Shown: positions 44,058-54,506 of the stretch, piece after piece
Layout of the letters: each line of letters begins with the position of its first letter
Position numbering within the stretch: position 1 is the first letter of the stretch
NCBI RefSeq assembly: GCF_004795835.1
Contig: NZ_CP039249.1
Coordinates: 4,005,001-4,069,000 of the forward strand
DNA: 64,000 bases
Reading direction: 5' to 3'
From: Sphingomonas sp. PAMC26645
GTDB taxonomy: Bacteria > Pseudomonadota > Alphaproteobacteria > Sphingomonadales > Sphingomonadaceae
Program-made: the position numbers and the translations under genes
Notes under the pieces: generated by a model
Database searches by the model: none
What the model was told of the DNA's origin: nothing
Seen by the model: the letters and a program-made list of their open reading frames with translations, nothing else

Positions 44058-44933
44058 ATGCTCATCCACGCTGGCTATACCCTGACCTTTGACTGCAATG
44101 CCCCGACGCCGGTTATTGCTATGCTCAATCTCCACCCTTCGCGACTGGCAGATTTGCGATCACCCTACGAAACGTTCATCGGCGCGGCGACCGATCGGGA
44201 AGATTACCGTGATGCGTTCGGTAATATCTGCACCCGCCTGATGCTGCCAACTGGCACGACGACACTGTCCTGCGACTTCGTCATTGAGGATAGTGGCAAA
44301 CCCGATCCGCAATATCCCGCTGACCAAAAACCGATTGAGGCACTCCCGGCCGAGGTACTGACTTATCTATTGGGCAGTCGCTATTGCGACACGGACCGTC
44401 TGACGACAGAGGCTTGGCGTCTGTTTGGCGGAACCGCACCTGGGGCGCCGCGCGTCCACGCGATCGTCGACTTCGTTCACCAGCATATCACCTACGGGTA
44501 CTGCTACGCTCGCGCTACGAGGACTGCTTATGAGGCTTATGAGGAACGGGTCGGTGTCTGTCGCGACTTCGCACATCTCGCAGTCACCCTGTGCCGCTGC
44601 ATGAATATCCCGGCGCGCTATTGCAGCGGCTACCTCGGCGACATCGGCGTACCGCCCGTTGACGTCGCAATGGATTTCCATGCCTGGTTCGAGGTGTATC
44701 TCGGTAATTCGTGGCACGCATACGATGCACGGCATCGCATCCCGCGCACCGGCCGAATCTTAATGGCAGTAGGCCGCGACGCGGCCGATACCGCCCTCAC
44801 CACCGCCTTTGGCTGGGCGCAACTCATCCGCTTTGATGTTCACACGGTCGAAAGGTCTCAGCCTCCCCCGCGAATTGTATCTCATCGGGCTCCCTTCCTG
44901 CCGCACGATGGCATTCTGGAACTAGTCGTCTAG
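44058..44933 (+). CDS. Transglutaminase-like cysteine peptidase family protein
   Basis: A 291-residue protein. The transglutaminase-like triad is visible: Cys in ERVGVCRDFAHLAV, His in VAMDFHAWFEVYL and Asp in WHAYDARHRIPRTGR. The N-terminal 100 residues form the beta-rich domain usual in this bacterial subgroup. Members act as proteases or amidases on peptides; many are cytosolic and no signal peptide is present here. The start is ATG 44058 with GAGG upstream; the frame extends 20 codons further without support. Confidence 0.88.
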   Translation: MLIHAGYTLTFDCNAPTPVIAMLNLHPSRLADLRSPYETFIGAATDREDYRDAFGNICTRLMLPTGTTTLSCDFVIEDSGKPDPQYPADQKPIEALPAEVLTYLLGSRYCDTDRLTTEAWRLFGGTAPGAPRVHAIVDFVHQHITYGYCYARATRTAYEAYEERVGVCRDFAHLAVTLCRCMNIPARYCSGYLGDIGVPPVDVAMDFHAWFEVYLGNSWHAYDARHRIPRTGRILMAVGRDAADTALTTAFGWAQLIRFDVHTVERSQPPPRIVSHRAPFLPHDGILELVV

Positions 44934-45095
44934 TCTAGCGAACCTACTACCCCTTTCTCTCTACTTGTTGGACTAGTTAACCCATAACCGCGAATTTCAC
45001 CACTCTTCGATGCCCACATCAGACGCCTATTTATCTTTGCAGTTCAATTACTTGCAAACGTTGACGCAGCGATGCTCGTATTGGCCAAGAAGCGT

Positions 45096-45950
45096 TTACA
45101 CTGGAATGTCACCGCGTATCGTCACGCGTTCCATCCTGCGCCGCGCAGGCCAATAGTCTGCGACGGGATAGTGCTGCGTCGCCCGATTGTCCCAGATGAC
45201 GACCGCGTTCGCCGACCATCTGAAGCGAACCTGATATTCGGGCACCTTGAACCGATCGAGCAGATACCCGAGCAATTCTGCACTCTCCGCCTCATCCATC
45301 CCGTCGATCTGACTGGTGAAGCTCGCGTTGACGAACAGGACCTTCTCACCCGTTTCGGGATGCACGCGGACGATTGGATGGTGCTGAGGCGGATAGTCCT
45401 GAGCGAACGCCGCCCGTTGCTCGGGCGCGATCCGGTCTCCGAAATCGAAGAGCAGGTCATGCGTAGCGGTCAGCCCTGCGATCCGGGATTTCACGTCATC
45501 GGGAAGCCCAGCGTAGACAGCGGCGGCATCGGCCCACAACGTATCCCCACCAATCTCCGGGATCTCACGGGCGCGCAACACCGCCCCCATCGAGGGTGCG
45601 GCGCGGAAGGTTACGTCCGCATGCCACTTGTCGAGCGTCTGGAAGCGCTGGTTGCCGGCGTTGTCCTCGACGCGTTCCTCCGAACCGCGAATGTCGAGGA
45701 TCTCGGGATATCCCGGTACATGCTTGATGACCGGATGCCCTTCGAGGTCACCCCACACCCTGGCCAACGTCAGATGCTGCTCGTGGGTAAGATCGAGATC
45801 CCGAAAGAACAGGACTTTGTAGTGCAGCAGCAGATTACGAAGAGTCGCCGCCACTTGGGCATTGATCGATCCGTCGATGCGGAAGCCGGAGATCTCCGCA
45901 CCCAGGACCGGACCGGATGGCGCAATCGATAGACCCGTAGTGTCGGTCAC
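45096..45950 (-). CDS. TauD/TfdA family Fe(II)/2-oxoglutarate dioxygenase
   Basis: A 284-residue protein. The iron ligands are in DKWHADVTF (His, Asp) and ATQHYPVADYWP (distal His), and a later Arg (RRRMERVTIRGD) binds 2-oxoglutarate. LLLHYKVLFFRDLDLTHEQHLTLAR is the usual N-terminal block. Substrates in this family include taurine, aryloxyalkanoates and alkyl sulfates. The start GTG 45950 overlaps the transporter stop as GTGA, so it is translationally coupled. The frame extends far upstream through the transporter gene, which is a shadow. Confidence 0.9.
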   Translation of the reverse strand: MTDTTGLSIAPSGPVLGAEISGFRIDGSINAQVAATLRNLLLHYKVLFFRDLDLTHEQHLTLARVWGDLEGHPVIKHVPGYPEILDIRGSEERVEDNAGNQRFQTLDKWHADVTFRAAPSMGAVLRAREIPEIGGDTLWADAAAVYAGLPDDVKSRIAGLTATHDLLFDFGDRIAPEQRAAFAQDYPPQHHPIVRVHPETGEKVLFVNASFTSQIDGMDEAESAELLGYLLDRFKVPEYQVRFRWSANAVVIWDNRATQHYPVADYWPARRRMERVTIRGDIPV

Positions 45951-47242
45951 ACCCGCTGGAACCAGCGTTTCCCGTTCGATATCAGCCAAAGCAATCCTCC
46001 AACGATGATCAGAACACCCAGCCGCGCAAGCTCGGCCGATGCCACAGCGAGCAGCGCCCCACACACCAGGATCACGCAGGTGGCGACTGCCGCTCCAAGG
46101 GGCAAGTGAAAGCGCGCTTCCGGAATGCCGGGCTGGCGACGAAGGCGCAGCAGCGCCGCGGCGCACCCCATGAAGATCAGCAACCGCGATGCGCTTGACG
46201 CAGCGATGCCCGTGACGAAATCGCCTCCGAGCGCCAGAAAAACGGCGACGATGCCCGTCGTCACGATGGCCACGTCCGGCGTCCCCCTGCCTGACGCGAT
46301 GCGGCCGAATATCGCCGACAATTGGCGGCTTTCCGACAGAGCGAGCATAAGGCGCGGCGCCGTGATCCATTGGCTGACGAGCGTACCGAGCACGATCACC
46401 GCCGCTGCAAGCTCGGCGCCACGCGCGACCTCGCTCCCAAACAGACGACCGAGCAGATCTCCGACAGGACGCTCGCTCAGCGCGAGGTTCGGCACGCCGC
46501 GCCAGCATGCGGCGATCACGCCTGCATACAGCGCGGTGACCACCGCCATACCGGCAAGCAGGGCGAACGGAACTGCGCGGCGCGCGTCTACCACCTCACC
46601 TGCGACCGCGGTTGGTCGTTCGAACCCGACGAATGCGAAGAACATCAGGATCAGCGCCGTTACGGGCTGTGCAGCTGTAGAGGGTAAGGTAGCGGGAGCC
46701 GCTGATGTGGTAAGGCCAGCGATGGCCACCCCCGCCAGCAAACCGAGCTTGAGGACGGTCAACGCACCGCTCGCGATTGCCGAGCGCCCCATGCCTGCAC
46801 AGGTCAGGACGGTCAGTCCCAGTCCCGTACCGACCACTATCATGGTGTGTGCGTCAGGTGCCACCATGGTCGCGAAGAGGTTGAGCAAAGACGCTGCAGC
46901 CAAGACGGTCGCCGCCCACAAGAGCCAGCCTGCCGCGAACCCCGCGACCGGACCGAAGGCCGCCGTGCAATATTCGACAGGGCCCCCGCTTCCGTCCATG
47001 CGGCTGCCAAGCTCCGCAAGGCATAGCGCGGCCGCTAACGCGAGGATGGCTGCACCGGCTACGACCAAACCGGTGGAGGCGCCGGCAAGCGCGTAGACCT
47101 TGCCTGGCAGTCCGAGGATTCCTGCGCCGACGACGCAATTAATCGTAAGCGCCGTCAGCCCCCACCGCCCGAGCGAGCGAACGAGACCGACCCGGTCTGG
47201 ACTGACGACCTCATTCGCGTCTTTCGAACCCGGTCTTATCAC
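45947..47242 (-). CDS. APC family amino-acid/amine permease
   Basis: A 431-residue protein with about twelve hydrophobic segments. The N-terminal [26 protein letters not shown] is the APC signature around the substrate-binding unwound helix. Downstream segments [25 protein letters not shown] and [17 protein letters not shown] also fit. It should import or exchange amino acids or amines across the inner membrane. GTG 47242 overlaps the def stop as GTGA, giving the def-permease-dioxygenase gene chain. The longer frame to 47497 lies inside def and is a shadow. Confidence 0.9.
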   Translation of the reverse strand: MIRPGSKDANEVVSPDRVGLVRSLGRWGLTALTINCVVGAGILGLPGKVYALAGASTGLVVAGAAILALAAALCLAELGSRMDGSGGPVEYCTAAFGPVAGFAAGWLLWAATVLAAASLLNLFATMVAPDAHTMIVVGTGLGLTVLTCAGMGRSAIASGALTVLKLGLLAGVAIAGLTTSAAPATLPSTAAQPVTALILMFFAFVGFERPTAVAGEVVDARRAVPFALLAGMAVVTALYAGVIAACWRGVPNLALSERPVGDLLGRLFGSEVARGAELAAAVIVLGTLVSQWITAPRLMLALSESRQLSAIFGRIASGRGTPDVAIVTTGIVAVFLALGGDFVTGIAASSASRLLIFMGCAAALLRLRRQPGIPEARFHLPLGAAVATCVILVCGALLAVASAELARLGVLIIVGGLLWLISNGKRWFQRV

Positions 47243-47781
47243 CGATCCGTCTCGAGCGCGGCCAGGTCGCTGTCGGGGAACAAAGCGTCGATGAACCCGA
47301 ATTTCGTCATGTCGGCAATCCGCTGCGGATACAGCACGCCGTTCAGGTGATCGAGCTCGTGCTGGACGACCCGTGCGTGAAAACTCCGGGCCTCTCGTAC
47401 GAGCTCGCGACCGTCCTCGCCGATGCCATGGTAACGAATGTGCGTCGAGCGGGGCACCGATCCTCGCAGGCCCGGGATCGAAAGGCATCCCTCCCACCCC
47501 TCTTCGGTCTCATCGGTCAGGATGTCGACCTGCGGGTTGATCAACGTGGTCTTCGGCACCGGTGGTTCGTTTGGATAGCGCGGGTTGTCGTCGAAGCCAA
47601 AGACCATGACGCGCAGCTCAACCCCGATCTGCGGCGCTGCCAGGCCGACGCCGTTTGCCGCAGCCATCGTATCGTGCATGTCAGCAATAAGCTTTCTCAA
47701 CTTCGGGTCGGCGAGGTCGACCACCGGCCGCGCAATGCGGAGAAGGAGCGGATCCCCCATCTTCAAGATCGGCCTGATCAC
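47239..47781 (-). CDS. def: Peptide deformylase
   Basis: A 180-residue protein. All three deformylase motifs are intact: [10 protein letters not shown] (motif 1), EGCLSIPG with the metal-binding Cys (motif 2) and QHELDHLNG with two metal-binding His (motif 3). The enzyme removes the N-formyl group from nascent proteins. The context is unusual: housekeeping def normally sits beside fmt, whereas here it heads an operon with a permease and a dioxygenase, so it may be a second copy. The start is GTG 47781. It is divergent from the second TonB receptor. Confidence 0.95.
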   Translation of the reverse strand: MIRPILKMGDPLLLRIARPVVDLADPKLRKLIADMHDTMAAANGVGLAAPQIGVELRVMVFGFDDNPRYPNEPPVPKTTLINPQVDILTDETEEGWEGCLSIPGLRGSVPRSTHIRYHGIGEDGRELVREARSFHARVVQHELDHLNGVLYPQRIADMTKFGFIDALFPDSDLAALETDR

Positions 47782-47990
47782 AGCAACACCACCAGCTTGG
47801 TGACCATCTCTCAGCCCTCACCCACTCGATTGCCTACAACCTGATTTGCAGGATGAAAATCATGCCATGCCAGGCACCGAAAGCCGAGCGATGCAGCGCA
47901 AAACAAAAGCTCTGTCCACAATCCCCACTGTCAGCATAGGGATATCGCCATACAGGGCAAGCGCGGCAAACGCTGACATAAAGGGGTATC

Positions 47991-50384
47991 ATGGCAGCAC
48001 ATCCGTCGTCGACGACGCGCGCGCTCTCGGCGCTTGCATTGATTGCAGGCATGGCAGCTTCGCCAGTTACCGCGCAGTCGATCGCGCAGTCGCCCAACGC
48101 GGCTGAAGCCGCCCCTACGGACGACGTCGGCGAGATCACGGTCACCGCTCGCCGCCGGGAAGAGAGTCTGCTGACCACGCCGGTTTCCGCGACGGTCCTG
48201 TCGGGCAGGAACCTCGTCCAGCAGAACATCCGCAACTTCCAGGATCTGCGCGGCGCCGTGTCCAATCTCGAACTGGTACCCCTGTTGTCCGGCGGCACGA
48301 GCTTTACCATTCGCGGGATCGGACAGACCTTCAATCAGGTCAATTCGGACACAAAGGCCGGCTTCTACGTCGACGAGATGTACGTCAGCCGGCAAGAAGG
48401 CAACGACCTTTACTTCTACGACGTCGCGTCGCTGCAGGTCCTAAAAGGCCCGCAGGGAACGCTGTTTGGTAAGAACACGACGGCAGGCGCGGTGTTGCTC
48501 ACGACGCAGCGTCCGACCGATCGGTTTGAAGGCTATGCGCAGGTCCGCGCTGGCAGCTTCAGGCGGATCGATACCGAGGGTGCGCTCAACGTGCCGCTGA
48601 CCGATGGTATCTATGCCCGGGCAAGCTTTCGCACGCAGAGCGTACGCGGCTATATCAAGCACGTTCTGGACGACGACCGCAGCGGGAACGTCAACAATCA
48701 GTCGGGCCGCCTTCAGCTGCGTGTCGACAAGGGCGGGCCCCTCACGATCGATCTGCTCGGCGAGTATAACCGGTCGAAGACCGATGGCGGCGCGACCATA
48801 CCCGTTGGCTGCCTTTCCACGGCGGGATACATTCAAAACTACGATGCCCTGCACGCCGTCCCCTATTGCACGGCCTATCCCGTGTTGGGGAAGGACTACA
48901 CCGTCTATGGCGGCGCCACTCTCCTTGCGCCAACGAGCGCGGCCGTGACAGACATCGCGCGCGGTGGCGATGCAGGCGGTATCTCTCGTTATGCGGGCCG
49001 TGGCCCCTTCAACGACACCGACGCAACGACACTAAACGGCCGTCTCGGATATGATCTGGGCGGCGGCATCGCCCTGCATTCGATCACCGCGTATCGCCGC
49101 TCGCACGCCCAGTTCTACACGCCAGTGAACGACGCCCCGAATGACATCTACGCGGAGTATGATGACACTCGCAGCACGCAGTTCACGCAGGAGCTTACGA
49201 TCGGGGGCACCATCCTGGACGACCGCCTGACGTTTCTCGCGGGCGCCTTCTATTTCCAGCAGAAGACGGACTTCCTCCAGGATACCGGACCCGACTGGAT
49301 CGATCCGCTTGGCTACGTCTACGACGCCTCGCTCAAGTATCGCAGCTACGCAGCCTTCGCGCAGGCGTCGTACAAGATCACGCCGAAACTTGAGGCCACT
49401 CTCGGCGGGCGTTACACCTATGATCGCAAAACGGGCTCCAGCTACGTCTTCTTCGCCGGCCGGGAGAACACGTTTTTCTACAACGGCGTGCCGACGCAGT
49501 GCGGCTATTTCAACGGCGACTTTCTCGGAGGCATCGCCGACTGCGGTGGTGCCCCATTCACTGCGCGCGATACCGATCACTGGGACGGCTTCGATCCGAA
49601 GCTTCAGCTTTCCTATCGCTGGTCCGACACGGTGTTCACCTATCTGACTGCCGCACAGGGCTACAATTCCGGCGGCTTCAACCAGCAATTGGGCGGCCCT
49701 TCAGCCGACGGACGCTTCCCGTCTTCCTACGACCCCGAAAAGCTGTGGTCGTACGAAGCCGGCGTGAAGCTCGACCTTCTCGACCGGCGGGCGGTGATCA
49801 ACCTCTCTGGCTTCTATCAGAAGTACACCGACATCCAGGCGAGCGTGAACGTCCTGGTCGGCAACGTCTCTACGCGCCAGGTTCAGAGCGCGGCGTCTGC
49901 TCACGAGGCAGGGTTCGAAGGCGAATTCGTGCTGCGGCCGGTGCGGGATCTGACGGTACGGGGCAACGTCTCGTATCTGACGCAGGGCTATGACAGCATT
50001 CGCCCGAACGCCGTAACGCTAACGCTCGATACGCCGGTCAATTCCGCACCGAAATACACATACAGCGCGGCCGTAGCCTATGATCTGCATGTTGGAGGTG
50101 GGCTTGTGACACCCAGTGTCGACGTCCGCGGTGTCGGCAAGAAGCCCGCGTGCCAGTCAGGGGCCGACTATGTTTGCCGCTTGCCGGCTTATGCCCTGGT
50201 TGGATTCCGGCTCGACTATTCGCCTAACGCTGACGGGCGCTGGCGGATCGGCGTTTACGGTACCAACGTCTTGGACAAGGTGACGCAGCAGGCCCGTACG
50301 GGGTATTTCGGCGGCTTTGGCATCGACCGTTACACACCCGGTCGGCCACAGGAGTTCGGTGTCGAAAGTTCGTTGCGGTTTTAG
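47991..50384 (+). CDS. TonB-dependent outer-membrane receptor
   Basis: The protein has 797 residues. AAGGGG precedes ATG 47991. After a signal peptide (residues about 1-30) comes a TonB-box-like stretch DDVGEITVTARRRE, a plug with SFTIRGIGQTFNQV, FYVDEMYVSRQEG and LKGPQGTLFGKNTTAGAVLLTT, and a barrel ending RPQEFGVESSLRF. This is the common sphingomonad receptor type, used for siderophores, oligosaccharides or aromatic compounds. It is divergent from def-APC-TauD with 209 bases between them, so the three genes may handle the imported compound; that is inference. Confidence 0.95.
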   Translation: MAAHPSSTTRALSALALIAGMAASPVTAQSIAQSPNAAEAAPTDDVGEITVTARRREESLLTTPVSATVLSGRNLVQQNIRNFQDLRGAVSNLELVPLLSGGTSFTIRGIGQTFNQVNSDTKAGFYVDEMYVSRQEGNDLYFYDVASLQVLKGPQGTLFGKNTTAGAVLLTTQRPTDRFEGYAQVRAGSFRRIDTEGALNVPLTDGIYARASFRTQSVRGYIKHVLDDDRSGNVNNQSGRLQLRVDKGGPLTIDLLGEYNRSKTDGGATIPVGCLSTAGYIQNYDALHAVPYCTAYPVLGKDYTVYGGATLLAPTSAAVTDIARGGDAGGISRYAGRGPFNDTDATTLNGRLGYDLGGGIALHSITAYRRSHAQFYTPVNDAPNDIYAEYDDTRSTQFTQELTIGGTILDDRLTFLAGAFYFQQKTDFLQDTGPDWIDPLGYVYDASLKYRSYAAFAQASYKITPKLEATLGGRYTYDRKTGSSYVFFAGRENTFFYNGVPTQCGYFNGDFLGGIADCGGAPFTARDTDHWDGFDPKLQLSYRWSDTVFTYLTAAQGYNSGGFNQQLGGPSADGRFPSSYDPEKLWSYEAGVKLDLLDRRAVINLSGFYQKYTDIQASVNVLVGNVSTRQVQSAASAHEAGFEGEFVLRPVRDLTVRGNVSYLTQGYDSIRPNAVTLTLDTPVNSAPKYTYSAAVAYDLHVGGGLVTPSVDVRGVGKKPACQSGADYVCRLPAYALVGFRLDYSPNADGRWRIGVYGTNVLDKVTQQARTGYFGGFGIDRYTPGRPQEFGVESSLRF

Positions 50385-50436
50385 GGGGGATATGTCGACG
50401 AGCCCGGGCCGAGCTCACCAAGAATTTGCAATGTTC

Positions 50437-50502
50437 CATGACCCACAAGCGGACACTCGCGGCGTCATTGCCGCTTCTCCCAACCGGACGCTTGTTCATC
50501 TT
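50437..50502 (+). repeat. CCCA/CGGAC intergenic repeat, copy 9
   Basis: CCCACAAGCGGACACTCGC and CCCAACCGGACGCTTGTTCATC: one of the cleanest copies, 37 bases unit to unit, between convergent genes. Confidence 0.7.
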
Positions 50503-50523
50503 GCTACCGCCACGCGGCAGAAA

Positions 50524-52104
50524 CTAATCCCTTTCCATCCTTCGCGAGCCTGATTGCGTCGTGAACGTGCCCAATGATCGTATTGCGCTGCCAGCATCCG
50601 CTCGGTCGACAATGATCCGCATATCGACGCGTAGCTTGTAGTGGTCGAAATCTAGCTTCGCCCAACCTGCCTGCTCGACGTCGTGAAAACGAACATGCGG
50701 ATTGTTGCGATCGACGTCGCCGAACCGGCCGACTGGCGGCGACGCGGCCGCTAGGGCCGACGTGACAATCTCGCTTCCGATTGCCGAACCGCTCGGACCA
50801 TCAAGATCATTCACCCAGAAGGAGTGCACGTCGCCGCTCAACACAATCGGATTCCGTACGGCCGGGCGCGTCATCGCGTGCAGCACCCGGTTGCGGTTCG
50901 CCACATAGCCATCCCACTGATCGCTGAACGTCGACCGATGCGCGCCGTCGAGCCAAAGCGGAGCAAAAAACACCTGTTGCGCGACAATCGTCCAGGGACG
51001 CATCTCGCCCGCCAGACGGTCGGATAGCCAACGTTCCTGCGCGTCGCCCATGATCGTGCGAGACGGCGCTGCGGCTTCTGCACAGTCAATTAGCCGCACG
51101 TTTCGCGCAACGTTTGGCGCAGCACAGGGCGGCGAGCTACGATATTGGCGCGTATCCAGCACCGACAGTGACGCGAGGTCCGCCCAGTCGACCGCGCGAT
51201 ACAGGTGGGCCTCACGCCGTCCGCGCCACAGGCTTGGGCGGATCGGCATATGTTCAAAATATGCCTGGTACGCCGCAGCACGCCGGGCAGCGAACACCGC
51301 CGGCGGTAGGCCCTCGCGATTGGCGAGCCCGGCATAATCGTTCAGCACCTCGTGATCGTCCCACGTCACCACCCACGGGCAGGCTCGATGGGCCAACTGC
51401 AGGTCCGGATCTGTCTTGTAGAGCGCATGGCGTCGTCGATAGCCCTCAACGTCGCGCGGCTCAGGCGCGCCGAAATCGCGGACGCGCGGTACGTCGGGAT
51501 AGCTTTGTTCGTAGATATAATCGCCGAGTTGCAGGATCAGGTCGGGCTCGGCAGTGACGATATCGCGGTAGACACCGAACCGCGCCTGCTCCCAGTGCTG
51601 GCATGACGTCACGGCAAGCCGCAACCGGTCCGCGACCCGCGGCACTGTCACCGCGCGACCGACCGGGCTCGTCGCGCCAAGCGCATGAAAACGGTACCAG
51701 TAGGGGCGTCCGGCGGGCAGCCCGATAACCTCGACATGCACCGCATGCGCGCGCTCGGGGTGCGCTAGCCCCCTCCCGGTCCGCACGATCCCGCGGAACG
51801 CGGCATCCGTTGCAATCTCGTACCGCACTACGATGGCCGCCGCCTGCAACGGCTCCAACTGCGTGCCGACAAGCCGGGTCCACAGCACGAAGCCATCGGC
51901 ACTGGGATCCCCGCTGGCGACACCGAGCGCGAATGGATCGGCGTAAGCCCGCGCTCCGGCATCGACGGCGATCGTCGGCAGCACCGCAAGCGATGCCATC
52001 GCGCCGATCAGCGCTCGACGATGCCAAAGGATGTCCGGACGCGCCATGATCGTAGCGCTATCCATGGCACGTGACCGGATCGTGACAATTGGCGAATTCG
52101 TCAT
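50524..52104 (-). CDS. phoD: PhoD-type alkaline phosphatase / phosphodiesterase
   Basis: A 526-residue protein. The N-terminus contains a twin-arginine signal (WHRRALIGAMASLAVLPTIAVDAGARA) and starts at ATG 52104, 52065 or 52047; only the last gives a short n-region. Then VASGDPSADGFVLWTRL, the metal-site motifs LQLGDYIYEQ and VTWDDHEVLNDYAG, and SGDVHSFW identify PhoD. The enzyme is a calcium/iron-dependent periplasmic phosphatase acting on phosphomono- and diesters. It is divergent from a TonB receptor; a paired role in phosphate-ester use is likely, but no PHO box was found. Confidence 0.93.
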   Translation of the reverse strand: MTNSPIVTIRSRAMDSATIMARPDILWHRRALIGAMASLAVLPTIAVDAGARAYADPFALGVASGDPSADGFVLWTRLVGTQLEPLQAAAIVVRYEIATDAAFRGIVRTGRGLAHPERAHAVHVEVIGLPAGRPYWYRFHALGATSPVGRAVTVPRVADRLRLAVTSCQHWEQARFGVYRDIVTAEPDLILQLGDYIYEQSYPDVPRVRDFGAPEPRDVEGYRRRHALYKTDPDLQLAHRACPWVVTWDDHEVLNDYAGLANREGLPPAVFAARRAAAYQAYFEHMPIRPSLWRGRREAHLYRAVDWADLASLSVLDTRQYRSSPPCAAPNVARNVRLIDCAEAAAPSRTIMGDAQERWLSDRLAGEMRPWTIVAQQVFFAPLWLDGAHRSTFSDQWDGYVANRNRVLHAMTRPAVRNPIVLSGDVHSFWVNDLDGPSGSAIGSEIVTSALAAASPPVGRFGDVDRNNPHVRFHDVEQAGWAKLDFDHYKLRVDMRIIVDRADAGSAIRSLGTFTTQSGSRRMERD

Positions 52105-52213
52105 AAATCCGTAGCGTCATCGTAATGAAAGGGTCCTGAAACCTATCTAGTCGGACGGCAACGATCACTGCTCGAGCGGTGACGCTACACAGTCTCATCA
52201 GGCGGGAACCCCA

Positions 52214-54502
52214 GTGATTTCGAAGACGCTTTTGCTCGCCTCGGTCAGTGCGACGCTGGCCGTCGCCAGCCCCGCCGTTGCCCAGACGTCGTCCGACGCC
52301 GCTCCCGCGCAGGACGCGCCCGACACCAACGGCGAGATCGTCGTCTACGGCACCGGAAAAGTTCGTCAGGAACAGACCGTCTCGCGCAAGGCGATCGAAA
52401 TCCTCCCACCGGGCAGTTCGCCGCTCAAGGCCGTCGCCCGCCTGCCCGGCGTCGCGCTTCAGAGTTCAGATCCGTTCGGCAGCTACGAGCTCGGCACGCG
52501 CCTGTCGGTGCGCGGCTTCAATCAGAGCCAGATGGGCTACACGCTTGACGGCGTCCCCCTCGGCGACATGTTCTACAACGGGCATAATGGCCTCCACGTC
52601 AGCCGTGCGATCGCCGCTGAGAATATAGCGCGCGTTGACGTGTCGCAGGGCGCCGGCTCACTAGGCATTGCCTCGACCAGCAATCTTGGCGGCAACCTGG
52701 AATTCGTCTCGCGCGCGCCGTCACAGGTGGCAGGTGGTGAGGTCGCACTGACCTACGGTATGTACGATACCGTTCATCTGTACGGCCGTATCGACAGTGG
52801 TGAATTGTCGACGGGCACGCTGCTGTCGGTCTCGGGCGTGGTCCACGACGCCAGCAAGTGGAAGGGCTACGGCAACCAGTCGGATACCAAGGTGAACGGC
52901 AAGATCGTCCAGAAGCTTGGCGACGCAACACTGACGGGCTGGCTCAACTACTCGCTCCACAAGGAGCGGAACTATGCCGATCTGTCGCCGGCGACGCTGG
53001 GCCGGATCGGCTATGGCCTCGATTTCCTGCGGCCGGACTATGCGACCGCCATTCAGCTGTCCCAGGTGAGTGCGAACCAGACCGCGCGCGCCGCCAATCG
53101 GGCACTGCCCTTCCCGACCGCTGGCGTTGTGTTCCCGACGCCGTACACCAACGTCAACGATACCTATTACGACAGCGGCGGCGTACGTCGTGATTGGCTC
53201 GGCGCCATGACGCTCGACATGCCGATCGCAGACTGGCTCGATACGACTGCAACCTACTACCACCATTACGATAAGGGCAGTGGCGGCATCTATACCCCAG
53301 CCGTGTTCTCGCCCGACGGCTTCGCGTTGTCGGTTCGCACCACCGAATACGGCATCAAGCGCGACGGTGGCATTGCCAACGCGACGGCTCGGCTGGGTGA
53401 TCACACGCTGCAGATCGGCTATTGGCATGAGGACAATCGCGCCAGCACCAACCGCAACTACTACGCAGCCAGCCTGACGAACCGTCCCGACGTGACCGAC
53501 TTCCTGGCCAATCCGTTCCGCAGCGACTTCCTGACCGACCTCACCACCGTCACCAATCAGTATTTCGTCAGCGACAGCTGGAAAATCCTCGAGGCGCTTA
53601 CGATTGCCGGCGGTTTCAAGGGCACGCGCGTTTCCAACGGCATCACGACCACGTTCGGCACCCCCTTCATCAACGGCAAGATCGCGGCCAAGGACTGGTT
53701 CCAGCCTCAGGTCGGCGCGACCTTCAAGCTCGGGCGGCAGGAGTTCTTCGCCAACTATGCCGAGAACATGCGCGCCTATATCAGCTCGTTCCGCGGACCC
53801 TTTGGCACGACGCAGGTCGGCTTCGAGGCGATCCGCGATACGCTGAAACCCGAAACCTCCCGTACGATCGAAGCAGGCTGGCGGTTTGATCTCGGCAAGC
53901 TGCGCGGTGTGATCGCGGGCTACGACGTTAAGTTCAAGAACCGGCTGCTCGCGGCGTTCAGCGGCGCAAACATCCTCGGCAACCCGAGCATTCTGCAAAA
54001 CGTCGGTAGCGTGACCAGCCGCGGCGTCGAGATCGGCGCGACGTATCAGGTCGCCCGCCCGCTCGCTCTCATTGCTTCGTATTCGTACAACGACAGCACC
54101 TATGACGACGACACCGTCAACGGCGCCGCATTCGTGCCCACTAGGGGCGTCCGCACCGTCGATACCCCCGCGCACCTCGCCAAAGGCGAGATCAATTACG
54201 ATGATGGCATGTTTTTCGGCAATGTCGCGGGCGCCTACACCTCGCGGCGCAACGTCACCTATACCGGCGACGTGACGGTCAAGGGCTACACGCTGTTCGA
54301 CGCTGCTGTCGGCTATCGCTTCCCAGCGAGCAGCGCACTGGCCGGCGTTGAGATTCAGGTCAACGCGGTGAACCTGACCGACGAGAAATACATCGCGGCG
54401 CTCGGCTCGGGCCAGTTCTTCAACACTGCAGCCTCGCTCAACAACACCATGCAGGCGGGATCGCCGCGACAGGTGTTCGGCACGATCCGCCGGCGCTTTT
54501 GA
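52214..54502 (+). CDS. TonB-dependent outer-membrane receptor, phosphatase-linked
   Basis: The protein has 762 residues, GTG start at 52214. The signal peptide ends near VASPAVAQ. The plug carries NGEIVVYGTGKVRQEQTVSR, TRLSVRGFNQSQMGYTLDGVPLGD and VDVSQGAGSLGIASTSNLGGNLEF. The barrel ends GSPRQVFGTIRRRF, with the terminal Phe used for outer-membrane insertion. It differs in plug sequence from the other two receptors. The divergent phoD suggests that its ligand is a phosphate ester or phosphorylated polymer. A hairpin follows the stop. Confidence 0.94.
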   Translation: MISKTLLLASVSATLAVASPAVAQTSSDAAPAQDAPDTNGEIVVYGTGKVRQEQTVSRKAIEILPPGSSPLKAVARLPGVALQSSDPFGSYELGTRLSVRGFNQSQMGYTLDGVPLGDMFYNGHNGLHVSRAIAAENIARVDVSQGAGSLGIASTSNLGGNLEFVSRAPSQVAGGEVALTYGMYDTVHLYGRIDSGELSTGTLLSVSGVVHDASKWKGYGNQSDTKVNGKIVQKLGDATLTGWLNYSLHKERNYADLSPATLGRIGYGLDFLRPDYATAIQLSQVSANQTARAANRALPFPTAGVVFPTPYTNVNDTYYDSGGVRRDWLGAMTLDMPIADWLDTTATYYHHYDKGSGGIYTPAVFSPDGFALSVRTTEYGIKRDGGIANATARLGDHTLQIGYWHEDNRASTNRNYYAASLTNRPDVTDFLANPFRSDFLTDLTTVTNQYFVSDSWKILEALTIAGGFKGTRVSNGITTTFGTPFINGKIAAKDWFQPQVGATFKLGRQEFFANYAENMRAYISSFRGPFGTTQVGFEAIRDTLKPETSRTIEAGWRFDLGKLRGVIAGYDVKFKNRLLAAFSGANILGNPSILQNVGSVTSRGVEIGATYQVARPLALIASYSYNDSTYDDDTVNGAAFVPTRGVRTVDTPAHLAKGEINYDDGMFFGNVAGAYTSRRNVTYTGDVTVKGYTLFDAAVGYRFPASSALAGVEIQVNAVNLTDEKYIAALGSGQFFNTAASLNNTMQAGSPRQVFGTIRRRF

Positions 54503-54506
54503 TGGA

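Noticed and set aside
45951..46508. N-terminal extension of the TauD/TfdA frame
   Set aside because: Lies wholly inside the permease gene in another frame; the dioxygenase family start and the GTGA overlap place the start at 45950.
52090..52125. Two CGTCAT boxes between phoD and the TonB receptor, considered as a PHO box
   Set aside because: The repeats are 16 bases apart, not 11, and the boxes are incomplete.
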